This document shows, piece by piece, positions 33,186 through 42,341 of a stretch of 64,000 bases of DNA. How positions within the stretch are numbered: position 1 is the stretch's first letter; each line of letters begins with the position of its first letter. The DNA is taken from NCBI RefSeq assembly GCF_900099685.1, contig NZ_FNDW01000005.1, positions 62,001-126,000 of the forward strand. Reading direction: 5' to 3'. The translations under genes and the position numbers were made by a program. The notes under the pieces were generated by a model. That model worked only from the letters and a program-made list of their open reading frames with translations. It was not told the DNA's origin and searched no databases. The DNA is from Chryseobacterium taeanense. GTDB taxonomy: Bacteria; Bacteroidota; Bacteroidia; Flavobacteriales; Weeksellaceae.

Positions 33186-36179
33186 TTACTCAATGAAAAC
33201 ATTAAAACTAGTCATTAGATTTTCACCCGAAATAGTTAAAATATGATTTCCATATGATTTTTTATTATCGATATTTAAAATAAAAACACCTTTATCATTA
33301 GCATTAATTTTTTTAGTAAGAACAACTTTTCCTATCATATCTCTTAATTCAGCGGTTAAATTAGGTTTTTTATAATCAGGAAGTTGTATAAAAATTTGAT
33401 CTTTTGCAGGATTGGGATATACAATGCCTTTTTTATAAATCAATCTGTTTGTTTCCGAAGTTGCCTGGCTGTATAATTCGCTTACTTCAGAAGCTGTTAG
33501 AGCGTAATTAAACATTTTCAGCTCATCAATCGCACCTTTGTAAGGAGCAGGTGCTGTGGTGGTTGACATTAATTCAAATTCACCGATATTTCCAATAATT
33601 AAGTCACTAACCTCTCCAATCCCTTTGACAGCGGTTTCGTCGCCTTCTGCACTCAAAGTACCATTGGTATAGATTCTCATTTTGTGTGCAACAACATCTC
33701 TCATTATTACAACATTGACCCAGTTTCCGGTGAAAAAGTTTGCAATAGGAGAAGTAATCTCTTTTTTGGTGACATCATCGTCAATGGCAAAACGAAGCTG
33801 GCCGCCTTTTATTTCAACATTATAACGTTTTCCGGTTGCACCTGTTGTAGTATTTTTAGTAAATGAACCTTTACACAAAACATACAGGCTTGTTGATGAG
33901 GATGTTGGAATCATGCTCGTTGGTGCTTTCATCCAGAAAGAAACAGTGAAAGAATGTTTATCAAAAAATAAATGTTCCTGATTCGGAATGCTTGCGATAT
34001 ATATGTTACTTGGCGCAGTTGCAAAATTGAGTGCATAATTTTCCTTCCCCTGAATTCTTACATTGCTATTATCATAAGCAGTATTCAATATTCCGTCATT
34101 TTCATAATCTGTAATATCTGCAATTTTCTCCCCTTCAGACGGAGCTTCCCGGAAAGGCCAGTGACCCACAAGGCTTGGTGCTAATGTTTTAAAATTCCAT
34201 ACATCTCCGGTGGCTGTCCCTTTTTCGTTGGTAGCATCAATTCTCCAGTAATAGGTTGTTGCAGGATTTAAGCCGGTTAATTGGTATGATGGTGACGCTG
34301 AATAACTCACGTCCATCACTTTTGTTAAACTGGACGCATTAGTTCCAAGATAAACCGAATAAGTCGTTGTATTGCTACTTCCTGACCAATTCAGAAGAAG
34401 ATTGCCGTTTGTCAGCTCTACATTGGTATTTCCTGTCGTCGGAGTTGGATTTGTAGCTTTAGCTGGAGCTGACGGAATCGGTGGAGTTGTAATAGATGCA
34501 ATAGAAGTATAAACTGAAGATGCTGTTGCATTAATGGCTTTAACTCTGTAATAATATTGCGTATTGGGAGCTAAACCTGTTTCATTATAGCTTATTATAT
34601 TAGAAGACAAGGTGGCGATTTCAGAAAAATTAGTTCCATCAGTGGAACGTTCTAATATATAATTGGTTTCGTTGGACGCATTATCATTCCAATTGACAAT
34701 GAGAGAACTTGAAGTTGGAACTTCCGTTGTCGTAACATTCGTAAAATTAACATCTGTCGGTGGAATAATAAAATCCGGCGGAGTTTGATTGGGTAAACTA
34801 TTGATGTAAACTTCGATGTTCAGATAAGGAGCATTGGTAGAACTTACATTTAAAGCATCGGGTGTGTTTTTATTCAATCCGTGCGCATCTTCCCAAGCAT
34901 CAGGCATTCCGTCATTATCGGTATCCAAAGGAGCCGGAGCACCATAAACGTGTCCTGCGCCACCATTCGTAAAACCAAATTGAGAGGTAAGATCAGACTG
35001 AACGTAAACATAAGTCGCCGTTGTTCCTTTCGACTGTAAATCAGAAATCATCAGATTCTCAACCTGGTCACGTCTCGGATAAGATGCGCCGACGTTCAGA
35101 ATTGCTTTATCGTAAGCTTGTTGAGCTGTTAAACTTGGATTTTTCATCGGATAATCATAAGGTGTTGATTTAATGGAATTAATATCTCCCGTAGGAAAAC
35201 CAGTCAAGTTAGAAGGAACCAATGTTCCGTTTAAAATCCCATCTTTATTATTATCAAAATAATTCCCCGATCCGTATAATGAGAAATTGTCATTCCCTCT
35301 GTTAAAAGGTGTTGTGACAGCGCTGCTTGTATTCGGACCACCAATAAAATAATTATTAATAATGTTTACATCCGAAGTCCCTGCCGAATCTCCGCCCATA
35401 ATATATGCATCACCGGATTCTGTGTGGCCGTAGGTATTGCCATAATTTCCCCAGTTATAAACGATATTATTCACAAATTCATTGATTCCCTTTATCTTAT
35501 TGTTTCGGGTTTTGTTGCAGATGTATAAATTTCCGATCAAACTGATTTTCCCACCGGATGGCTGCATCAATCCTCCGGCTGAGTGATTATGGCGATGTAA
35601 CCCTTGTCCGATAATAGAATTCTGAATCGTGATATTATCCGGGCTTTCTCCCTTGTTATCCCAGTTGATAGAGAAAACCTCATCTGTTCCCCAGGTGAAT
35701 GACATATGGTCAAAAATCATATTGGTGCCATTTGCCAGACCCGATGCATCCTGACCTTGTGTCGTATTACCAAAACGTATTCTTAGGTATCGCGAAATCG
35801 TATTGCTGGCACCCGTAAAAGTCACTCTTGATCCCAAAATTACAATGCCTTCGCCAGGAGCTGTTTGTCCTGCAATGGTTGTATTTTTTGGAATGACAAT
35901 TTGAGACTGCGTTTTTATGATACCACCAACTTTGAAAATTACAAATCGCCCTTCTTTGCTTACCGCATCACGGAAAGAACCCGATCCGCTGTCATTTAGG
36001 TTTGTAACTAAATAAATTTCCGGGGCTGCCGCACCGCGCGCTCCTGTTGCAAATCTTCCAAAACCTGTTGCTTCCGGAAATGCTAAGGTTTGGGCATTTA
36101 AACCAACCGTGGCAGACATTACACCACAAAGTATAAAAAGTTTAAACGTTGAATTAATAGGTAGAATTTTTTCTTTCAT
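33186..36179 (-). CDS. PL1 pectate lyase, multidomain, T9SS-secreted
   Basis: This 997-residue extracellular enzyme cuts homogalacturonan by beta-elimination. A signal peptide (1-29) is followed by the PL1 beta-helix (about 32-400), seen in ATGFGRFATGARGA, LNDSGSGSFRDAV, DHMSFTWGTDEVFSI and HNHSAGGLMQP. A Ca-binding DTDNDGMPDAWED repeat (about 414-426) precedes two fibronectin type III domains (about 470-560, 572-665). A LamG-like domain (about 670-890) and a type IX secretion C-terminal sorting domain (about 915-997, VYPNPAKDQIFIQLP) close the protein. It is the only enzyme of the locus with a T9SS tail, so it acts first and outside the cell. It is divergent from the GH28 operon and carries its own copy of the regulon operator. 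Confidence 0.9.
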   Translation of the reverse strand: MKEKILPINSTFKLFILCGVMSATVGLNAQTLAFPEATGFGRFATGARGAAAPEIYLVTNLNDSGSGSFRDAVSKEGRFVIFKVGGIIKTQSQIVIPKNTTIAGQTAPGEGIVILGSRVTFTGASNTISRYLRIRFGNTTQGQDASGLANGTNMIFDHMSFTWGTDEVFSINWDNKGESPDNITIQNSIIGQGLHRHNHSAGGLMQPSGGKISLIGNLYICNKTRNNKIKGINEFVNNIVYNWGNYGNTYGHTESGDAYIMGGDSAGTSDVNIINNYFIGGPNTSSAVTTPFNRGNDNFSLYGSGNYFDNNKDGILNGTLVPSNLTGFPTGDINSIKSTPYDYPMKNPSLTAQQAYDKAILNVGASYPRRDQVENLMISDLQSKGTTATYVYVQSDLTSQFGFTNGGAGHVYGAPAPLDTDNDGMPDAWEDAHGLNKNTPDALNVSSTNAPYLNIEVYINSLPNQTPPDFIIPPTDVNFTNVTTTEVPTSSSLIVNWNDNASNETNYILERSTDGTNFSEIATLSSNIISYNETGLAPNTQYYYRVKAINATASSVYTSIASITTPPIPSAPAKATNPTPTTGNTNVELTNGNLLLNWSGSSNTTTYSVYLGTNASSLTKVMDVSYSASPSYQLTGLNPATTYYWRIDATNEKGTATGDVWNFKTLAPSLVGHWPFREAPSEGEKIADITDYENDGILNTAYDNSNVRIQGKENYALNFATAPSNIYIASIPNQEHLFFDKHSFTVSFWMKAPTSMIPTSSSTSLYVLCKGSFTKNTTTGATGKRYNVEIKGGQLRFAIDDDVTKKEITSPIANFFTGNWVNVVIMRDVVAHKMRIYTNGTLSAEGDETAVKGIGEVSDLIIGNIGEFELMSTTTAPAPYKGAIDELKMFNYALTASEVSELYSQATSETNRLIYKKGIVYPNPAKDQIFIQLPDYKKPNLTAELRDMIGKVVLTKKINANDKGVFILNIDNKKSYGNHILTISGENLMTSFNVFIE

Positions 36180-36222
36180 AACAATAATTTTGATTAGTTA
36201 AAAAATTAATTTTGATGTCACG

Positions 36223-36267
36223 GAAAATTAGAAACAACTGTCAGAATCACTATCCTGTTGAATCCTG
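36223..36267 (-). promoter_or_regulatory. Regulon operator and promoter of the PL1 gene
   Basis: On the minus strand CAGGATT (36267-36261), 3 bp, CAGGATA (36257-36251), 20 bp, TAATTTTC (36230-36223). The -7-like box ends 43 bp before the PL1 start. The same layout stands before three other units of the locus. The remainder of the 36180-36494 spacer has no gene. Confidence 0.7.
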
Positions 36268-36419
36268 TTAGTTATCAGTTTGTTATGAACTCTTGCTGGA
36301 ATGGTAATGAAAATGTCTGATCTTATTTGAGGATAAATGAGTTTGTCATATTTTAATCAATAATTTATTATAAAGAGTTTTATTTTAAAATAATTGGACC
36401 GTATGCAAAACTTAACTGA

Positions 36420-36464
36420 CAGGAGAGGGCAGGATGCTTCTGGTTTTCAAAAACTGTATTTTTA
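36420..36464 (+). promoter_or_regulatory. Regulon operator and promoter of the GH28 operon
   Basis: CAGGAGA (36420-36426), 3 bp, CAGGATG (36430-36436), 20 bp, TATTTTTA (36457-36464). The -7-like box lies 30 bp before the GH28 start. It is one of four copies. Confidence 0.7.
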
Positions 36465-36494
36465 TTTTCGTTTATTAGCAATACAAAATCGATT

Positions 36495-37868
36495 ATGAAT
36501 TTTCAAAATATATCAAAAATTTTCCTGGTCTTTTTATTTCTCTTTTATTTTTCAGGGTTAAAAAGTCAGGATAAATTCCCGGACGGAACTTCCATTCCAA
36601 AATGGTTCAAAGAAAATAAGCCAACCGACATTAATAAACTTGGAAAGAAATACATCATCACAGATTTTGGAGTGAAGAATGACAGTACAGTTCTTCAGAC
36701 AAAACAGGTTCAGAATATCATTGATGAAGCTTCGAAAAGCGGAGGTGTAATCATAGTACCAAAAGGAACTTTTCTCATCAGTTCACTTTTTTTTAAACAA
36801 GGAACACATTTGTATTTAGAAAATGGAGCTAAATTAAAAGGAAGCGACGATATCAATGATTTTCCTGTCGTAACAACCAGAATGGAAGGGCAAACGGTGA
36901 AATATTTTCCGGCTTTAATTAATGCAGACGGATTGGATGGCTTTACCATTTCAGGAAAAGGAACGCTCGACGGAAACGGATTAAGATATTGGAAATCATT
37001 CTGGAAAAGACGAGAATGGAATCCTAAATGCACCAATATGGATGAAATGCGACCGAGAATTATCTATGTTTCCAACTCGAAAAATGTTCAGATTGAAGGA
37101 ATTACCGTGAAAAATTCACCCTTCTGGAGTACGCATTATTACAAATCTCATTTCGTAAAATTATTAAACTTAACGATTTTAGCACCGAAAGAGCCTGTAA
37201 AAGCGCCAAGTACAGACGCCATCGACATCGATGCCTGTTCAAATTTCCTGGTGAAAAACTGTTATATGTCAGTTAACGATGATGCCATCGCTCTGAAAGG
37301 TGGAAAAGGTCCAAAAGCAGATACTGACCCAAACAATGGCGAAAATAGAAACATTATCATCGAAGACAATACTTTCGGATTTTGCCATTCTGCACTGACT
37401 TGCGGAAGCGAATCGATTCATAATTACAACGTTATTTTCAGAAATTCTACCGTGAAAGATGCTTCAAGATTATTGCACCTGAAAATGCGTCCCGACACAC
37501 CTCAACATTACGAGTACATTACTTTAGACAATATCAAAGGAACTGTAAAAACTTTCTTATATGTGAAAGGTTGGAGTCAGTTTTTTGATTTGAAAGGAGA
37601 AGCAAGACCGAGAAAAGGGTTGGCTAATAACATTACTATCAAAAATATAGATTTAAGTTGCGAAACAGCGTTTTCTATTGAAAAATCAGATTTGTTTGAA
37701 CTAAAAGATTTTACTTTTGAGAACTTAAAAATCAAAGCTTTAAAACCTGAAATGCAAAATTTAGATAACATCAAAAACTTAAAGCAAACCAAAGTTAACG
37801 TGACTAAAGTGGTTTCTCTTACACAATCTCACGATAAAAAAGACGACTCAGACATTGCTACAAAATAA
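36495..37868 (+). CDS. GH28 polygalacturonase-type glycoside hydrolase
   Basis: This is a 457-residue periplasmic enzyme with signal peptide (about 1-24, ending SGLKSQ). The right-handed beta-helix carries GH28 catalytic motifs: NSPFWS (about 209-214), DAIDIDAC (D241, D244, D246), VNDDAIALKGG (D262, D263) and CHSALTCGSES with H298. The family hydrolyses galacturonan or the GalA-Rha bond of rhamnogalacturonan; CHS in place of GHG is a variant at the histidine motif. It is the first gene of a long operon, and its stop TAA overlaps the ATG of the GH2 gene (TAATG, 37866-37870). It probably acts on rhamnogalacturonan or on homogalacturonan ends. Confidence 0.9.
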   Translation: MNFQNISKIFLVFLFLFYFSGLKSQDKFPDGTSIPKWFKENKPTDINKLGKKYIITDFGVKNDSTVLQTKQVQNIIDEASKSGGVIIVPKGTFLISSLFFKQGTHLYLENGAKLKGSDDINDFPVVTTRMEGQTVKYFPALINADGLDGFTISGKGTLDGNGLRYWKSFWKRREWNPKCTNMDEMRPRIIYVSNSKNVQIEGITVKNSPFWSTHYYKSHFVKLLNLTILAPKEPVKAPSTDAIDIDACSNFLVKNCYMSVNDDAIALKGGKGPKADTDPNNGENRNIIIEDNTFGFCHSALTCGSESIHNYNVIFRNSTVKDASRLLHLKMRPDTPQHYEYITLDNIKGTVKTFLYVKGWSQFFDLKGEARPRKGLANNITIKNIDLSCETAFSIEKSDLFELKDFTFENLKIKALKPEMQNLDNIKNLKQTKVNVTKVVSLTQSHDKKDDSDIATK

Positions 37869-40723
37869 TGAAGTTTCCTTCCAAAATATTCGCCCTTTTA
37901 TGTGTCTGTTCACAGCTTTTGTTTTCTCAGTCTAAAGAAATTCAATTCTTAACTGGGAAAGATGCTGAGCGCACCAAAGAATGGGATTTTTGGATTAATT
38001 CAGGAAGAAAATCGGGAAGCTGGAGCAAAATCAATGTGCCTTCTCATTGGGAGCAGCAAGGTTTTGGTTCGTACAATTACGGACGTGATTATGTCACTTA
38101 CGGTAAAAACTTCAAGTTTCACGACGAAACTGGTTTGTACAAACACAAATTCACCGTTCCCAATTCCTGGAAAGGAAAAACTGTCAACATCGTTTTCGAA
38201 GGTTCAATGACCGACACGGAAGTGAAAGTCAATGGAAAATCAGCGGGAGCAATTCATCAGGGTGCTTTTTATGAATTTAAATATGATATTTCCGATAAAA
38301 TTCAATTCGGAAAAGAAAATATTCTCGAAGTAAAAGTCTCCAAAATGTCGGCTGATAAATCTGTCAACAATGCAGAAAGATTAGCAGATTATTGGATTTT
38401 AGGTGGAATTTTCCGACCTGTTTATTTGGAAGCCAATCCGAAAGAAAATATTTCGTGGACGGCGATTGATGCTAAAGCAGACGGGAATTTTCGTTCAAAT
38501 ATTCATTTAAATGAAATTAATTCTGCCAATAACATAAAAGTAGAGTTATTTGATGTTAAAAATAATTTGGTTGGCGAATCTCAGGTTCAGATTCAAAAAG
38601 GAGATACTTTAAAGCAAATCCAGTTTTCCGTTAAAAATTCAAAACTCTGGACGGCAGAAACTCCGAATTTATACAAAGCAAAATTTACGTTAAATAAAAA
38701 CAAAAAAACAATCAGTCAGACCGAAGAAAAATTCGGTTTCAGAACGATTGAAATAAGAAAAGGCGACGGAATTTTCATCAACGGAACAAAGGTGAAAATG
38801 AAAGGCATCAACCGTCACATTTGGTGGCCCGAAACGGGAAGAGCGGTCACGGAAAATATCGATTTAATGGACGTTCAGCTCATCAAAGAAATGAATATGA
38901 ATGCCGTTCGTTGTTCGCATTATCCACCGAATAAATCGTTTCTGAAAATTTGTGATTCGCTCGGTTTATACGTTTTGGATGAATTGGCGGGTTGGCAAAA
39001 AAAGTACAGCACACAAGTCGGGAAAAAGCTCGTGAAAGAAATGGTTATAAGAGATGCCAATCATCCGTCAATTATTTTCTGGAGCAACGGAAATGAAGGC
39101 GGACATAATTTTGATTTGGATGCCGAGTTTGCAAAATACGACTTGTCAAACCGTCCCGTAATTCACGCTCATCACAAGCCTGGAAACGCTTTCAACGGCA
39201 TCGACTGCAATCATTACGAAGATTATTACAGCACAAAAAATATCCTCGAAGGCGAGAATATCTATATGCCGACCGAATTTTTACACGCACAAGATGACGG
39301 CGGTGGCGGAACTTCTCTCGCCGATTATTGGGAACTGCACTGGAATTCCAAAAAAGGAGCGGGCGGTTTTTTGTGGGCTTTTGTGGATGAAGGTTTGGTG
39401 CGAACGGATTTCAATAATCAGATTGATGTGAACGCAATCAATGCGCCTGACGGAGTTTTGGGACCACATCGTGAAAAGGAAGGTAGTTTTTATGCTATTC
39501 GTGAAATTTACAGTCCGGTAAAAATTGATTTGAAAACCTTGCCGAATGATTTTACCGGAATCATTCCTGTGGAAAACCGTTATCATTTTACGAATTTAAA
39601 GGATTGTCAGTTTGAATGGAAATTAATTAAGTTTAAAACTCCATTTTCTTCTGAATCAGGTTTTGATATTATTAAAACAGGAAAAGCAGAATCCCCAAAT
39701 ATTCAACCGACAGAAAAAGGAACTATCAATTTAAATCTTCCTTCAAACTGGAAAGAAAATGAAGGTTTGTTATTAACGGCAACCGATTCTTTTGGAAAAG
39801 AAATTTATACCTGGACTTGGAAATTAAAAGCTAATGATGAAATTTCAAAACAGTTTTCAAAATCTTTAATTAAAGAATTTCCGGTTTCTGTGACTGAAAA
39901 TGATGCTGAATTTATTTTAAAATCAGACGAAAAAGAATTTGCCATCGGAAAAAAAGATGGACTTTTAAAATCTGTCATTGTCGATAAAAAAGGCAAAAAA
40001 ATGACCTTCAAAAACGGCCCTGTTTTCGTCAACGGAACAATGGAATTATCTTCTATTAAATCTTTTGCAGAAGGACAAAATCAATTAATTGAAATCAATT
40101 ATAAAAACGGAAATAAAATCATTTGGAAGCTAAATCCGAACGGAATTTTAGAATTAAATTATGAATATTCTTTGTCAGGAGATTACCAATTTTCAGGCGT
40201 AAGTTTCGATTATCCCGAAAATTATGTCATCAACGCAAAATGGCTTGGAAAAGGTCCTTATCACGTTTGGAAAAACCGTTTAAAAGGACAGACTTACAAT
40301 GTTTGGCAGAATTTAAAAAACTCAACAAGAACCGGACAATCTCCGTGGATTTACCCTGAATTTAAAGGTTATTTTGATGATGTTTCGTGGTTGCAATTGG
40401 ATACCGCAGAAGGGAAAATTACCGTCGGAACCAAAGAAGAAAAAATGTTCGTGAGGCTTTTCGATTTTTATGGAATTCACGGCGCAGAAGGTTATCCGAA
40501 ATTGCCAAGCGGAAATATTTCATTTTTAGATGCGATTCCGCCTTTGGGAACTGTTTTGGCGTTTAACATTAATGATAAAACCGAATCTTTAGGACCGGAA
40601 AGCGAGCCGAATCATCTGAACGGAACGTTTAAAAGAACTTTGTATTTCTATTTCGGATTGCCGGATTTTGGCGATGAAAATAAACAGTTTACAATGCCAA
40701 AAGAAAATATTTTAACGGATTAA
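37868..40723 (+). CDS. GH2 beta-galactosidase-type enzyme
   Basis: This is a 951-residue periplasmic enzyme with signal peptide (about 1-21). It has a jelly-roll sugar-binding domain (about 30-190), an Ig-like domain, a TIM barrel (about 300-570) and C-terminal beta domains (about 640-940). Acid/base E410 is in SNGNEGG and nucleophile E470 is in MPTEF. These are the family's catalytic glutamates. In an RG-I locus it most likely removes beta-galactose side chains. The next gene follows after 3 bp, and the preceding one overlaps by 1 bp. Confidence 0.9.
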   Translation: MKFPSKIFALLCVCSQLLFSQSKEIQFLTGKDAERTKEWDFWINSGRKSGSWSKINVPSHWEQQGFGSYNYGRDYVTYGKNFKFHDETGLYKHKFTVPNSWKGKTVNIVFEGSMTDTEVKVNGKSAGAIHQGAFYEFKYDISDKIQFGKENILEVKVSKMSADKSVNNAERLADYWILGGIFRPVYLEANPKENISWTAIDAKADGNFRSNIHLNEINSANNIKVELFDVKNNLVGESQVQIQKGDTLKQIQFSVKNSKLWTAETPNLYKAKFTLNKNKKTISQTEEKFGFRTIEIRKGDGIFINGTKVKMKGINRHIWWPETGRAVTENIDLMDVQLIKEMNMNAVRCSHYPPNKSFLKICDSLGLYVLDELAGWQKKYSTQVGKKLVKEMVIRDANHPSIIFWSNGNEGGHNFDLDAEFAKYDLSNRPVIHAHHKPGNAFNGIDCNHYEDYYSTKNILEGENIYMPTEFLHAQDDGGGGTSLADYWELHWNSKKGAGGFLWAFVDEGLVRTDFNNQIDVNAINAPDGVLGPHREKEGSFYAIREIYSPVKIDLKTLPNDFTGIIPVENRYHFTNLKDCQFEWKLIKFKTPFSSESGFDIIKTGKAESPNIQPTEKGTINLNLPSNWKENEGLLLTATDSFGKEIYTWTWKLKANDEISKQFSKSLIKEFPVSVTENDAEFILKSDEKEFAIGKKDGLLKSVIVDKKGKKMTFKNGPVFVNGTMELSSIKSFAEGQNQLIEINYKNGNKIIWKLNPNGILELNYEYSLSGDYQFSGVSFDYPENYVINAKWLGKGPYHVWKNRLKGQTYNVWQNLKNSTRTGQSPWIYPEFKGYFDDVSWLQLDTAEGKITVGTKEEKMFVRLFDFYGIHGAEGYPKLPSGNISFLDAIPPLGTVLAFNINDKTESLGPESEPNHLNGTFKRTLYFYFGLPDFGDENKQFTMPKENILTD

Positions 40724-40726
40724 ATT

Positions 40727-42049
40727 ATGAAAAATAAGATTGGATTTTTAATGATTTTTATTTATTCGTTGATGTTTGCTCAACAAACGACTTTCAAATT
40801 TGATTTTGGCGGAGACAGAGTGGAAAAAGGTTTCATTCCAATTACTTCAATTTCAAAATTTGACAAGAAAATCGGTTACGGGTTTATGGATATTTCTGGC
40901 TTAAAATCAGTTGATAACGGCGGAAATGCTTTGACGGGAGATTTCATCACGAGCGACAAACCATTCTATTTTTCGGTGGCAGTTCCCGAAGGAAATTATG
41001 ATATTCGACTGAATTTAGGCGATATAAAAGGAAGTTCGGAAACAACAGTTCGTATAGAAAACCGCCGATTGATGTTGAATGATATTAAAACAAAAAAAGG
41101 CGAAATTGTTGAAAAAACAATCACTGTTCACTTAAAAGACAGCATTATCAGAAATCAAAACGGCGAAAAAATCGGAATTGTAAAATTAAAACCAAGAGAA
41201 ACAAAATATTTACACTGGGATAATTTGCTGACGATTGAATTTAATGATAAAGCTCCGAAAGTTTGCTCAATAATTATTCAACCCAACAAAACAGCAAAAA
41301 CCATTTATTTAACGGGAGATTCAACGGTTGTTGATGCGCAGTACGAACCGTGGGCTTCTTGGGGACAGATGTTACCGTATTTTTTCGTTCCAAATGAAGT
41401 GGTGATTGCGAACTATGCCGAAAGCGGAGAAACTTTAAAAGCCTTCGAAGACCGTCACCGAATCGATAAAATCTGGAATAAAATAAAACCCGGAGATTAT
41501 TTATTCATCCAATTCGGACACAACGACCAAAAAGCAGGAAACAGCACAAAATCGGGTTACAGAAAAAGATTAAAAGAATGGATTCAAAAAGCGAAACAGT
41601 TGGAGGCAATTCCGGTTTTGGTCACTTCTATGAATCGCAGAGTTTTTGATGAAAACAATAAAATTGTCAACACTTTAGATGATTTTCCTGACGCAATGAG
41701 AGAAATTGCAAAAGAAGAAAAAGTGGATTTAATTGATTTGAATGCCTTAAGCAAAACCTTATTCGAAGCGATGGGACCAGAAGCGGCGAAGAAAGCATTT
41801 GTCTATTATCCGGCAAATGCTTATCCAAATCAGCCGAATGCTTTGGCAGACGATACGCATTTTAATTCTTACGGAGCTTATGAATTAGCAAAATACGTCG
41901 TAAAATCTATTGTTAACCAAAACTTGCCTTTAAAAAAATACATTTCAAAGAATTATAGAAATTTTAACCCCAATAAACCCGATGATGTTGAAAAATTCCA
42001 TTGGCCGGAATCTGTTTTTATGGAATCTTTAAAGCCTGATGGAAATTAA
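40727..42049 (+). CDS. Rhamnogalacturonan acetylesterase-like SGNH hydrolase (CE12 type)
   Basis: This is a 440-residue periplasmic esterase with a signal peptide (1-18), an N-terminal beta domain (about 20-185, FKFDFGGDRVEKGF) and the SGNH catalytic domain (about 190-420). Block I is GDST with S199, block III GHND (264-267), and block V DDTH with D375 and H378. The CE12 family removes acetyl groups from galacturonate in rhamnogalacturonan, allowing the lyases to act. It is 3 bp downstream of the GH2 gene and precedes a repeat-containing gap. Confidence 0.88.
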   Translation: MKNKIGFLMIFIYSLMFAQQTTFKFDFGGDRVEKGFIPITSISKFDKKIGYGFMDISGLKSVDNGGNALTGDFITSDKPFYFSVAVPEGNYDIRLNLGDIKGSSETTVRIENRRLMLNDIKTKKGEIVEKTITVHLKDSIIRNQNGEKIGIVKLKPRETKYLHWDNLLTIEFNDKAPKVCSIIIQPNKTAKTIYLTGDSTVVDAQYEPWASWGQMLPYFFVPNEVVIANYAESGETLKAFEDRHRIDKIWNKIKPGDYLFIQFGHNDQKAGNSTKSGYRKRLKEWIQKAKQLEAIPVLVTSMNRRVFDENNKIVNTLDDFPDAMREIAKEEKVDLIDLNALSKTLFEAMGPEAAKKAFVYYPANAYPNQPNALADDTHFNSYGAYELAKYVVKSIVNQNLPLKKYISKNYRNFNPNKPDDVEKFHWPESVFMESLKPDGN

Positions 42050-42100
42050 AATTTTGGACTTAATAAGCTTAATCAAATAAACAAAGTTTATTCTTTTTAA

Positions 42101-42203
42101 CATTAAGGATTTAAGAATTGACCTAAATATTAAAATTAAGAACTAATAAATTGATTTAGATAAGAATCATTAAGAAGAATCTTAAAATCTTAATTTCTTA
42201 ATG
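42101..42203. repeat. CATTAAG-ended imperfect palindrome (about 103 bp)
   Basis: The element begins CATTAAGGATTTAAG and ends TCTTAATTTCTTAATG, with complementary ends. It is 103 bp long. A second, similarly sized element with the same ends is at 59916-60017. Nothing encoded is seen inside. The rest of the 42050-42341 gap is AT-rich without other signals. Confidence 0.45.
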
Positions 42204-42341
42204 TTGAAATAAAGAAAAAAATCTTTGAATTTTTACAACTAATGTGTTCTTCTCAAAAGTCGAATTACAAACTTAAAATAACTAAAGTGTCAAAAACTTT
42301 TGTGCCTAATTAAAAGCGCGGTTAATTTAAAAGTAAAAATA

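Noticed and set aside
42300..42341. 14-residue extension of the GH106 protein from a TTG codon
   Set aside because: It would hide the signal peptide; the ATG at 42342 gives a normal one.
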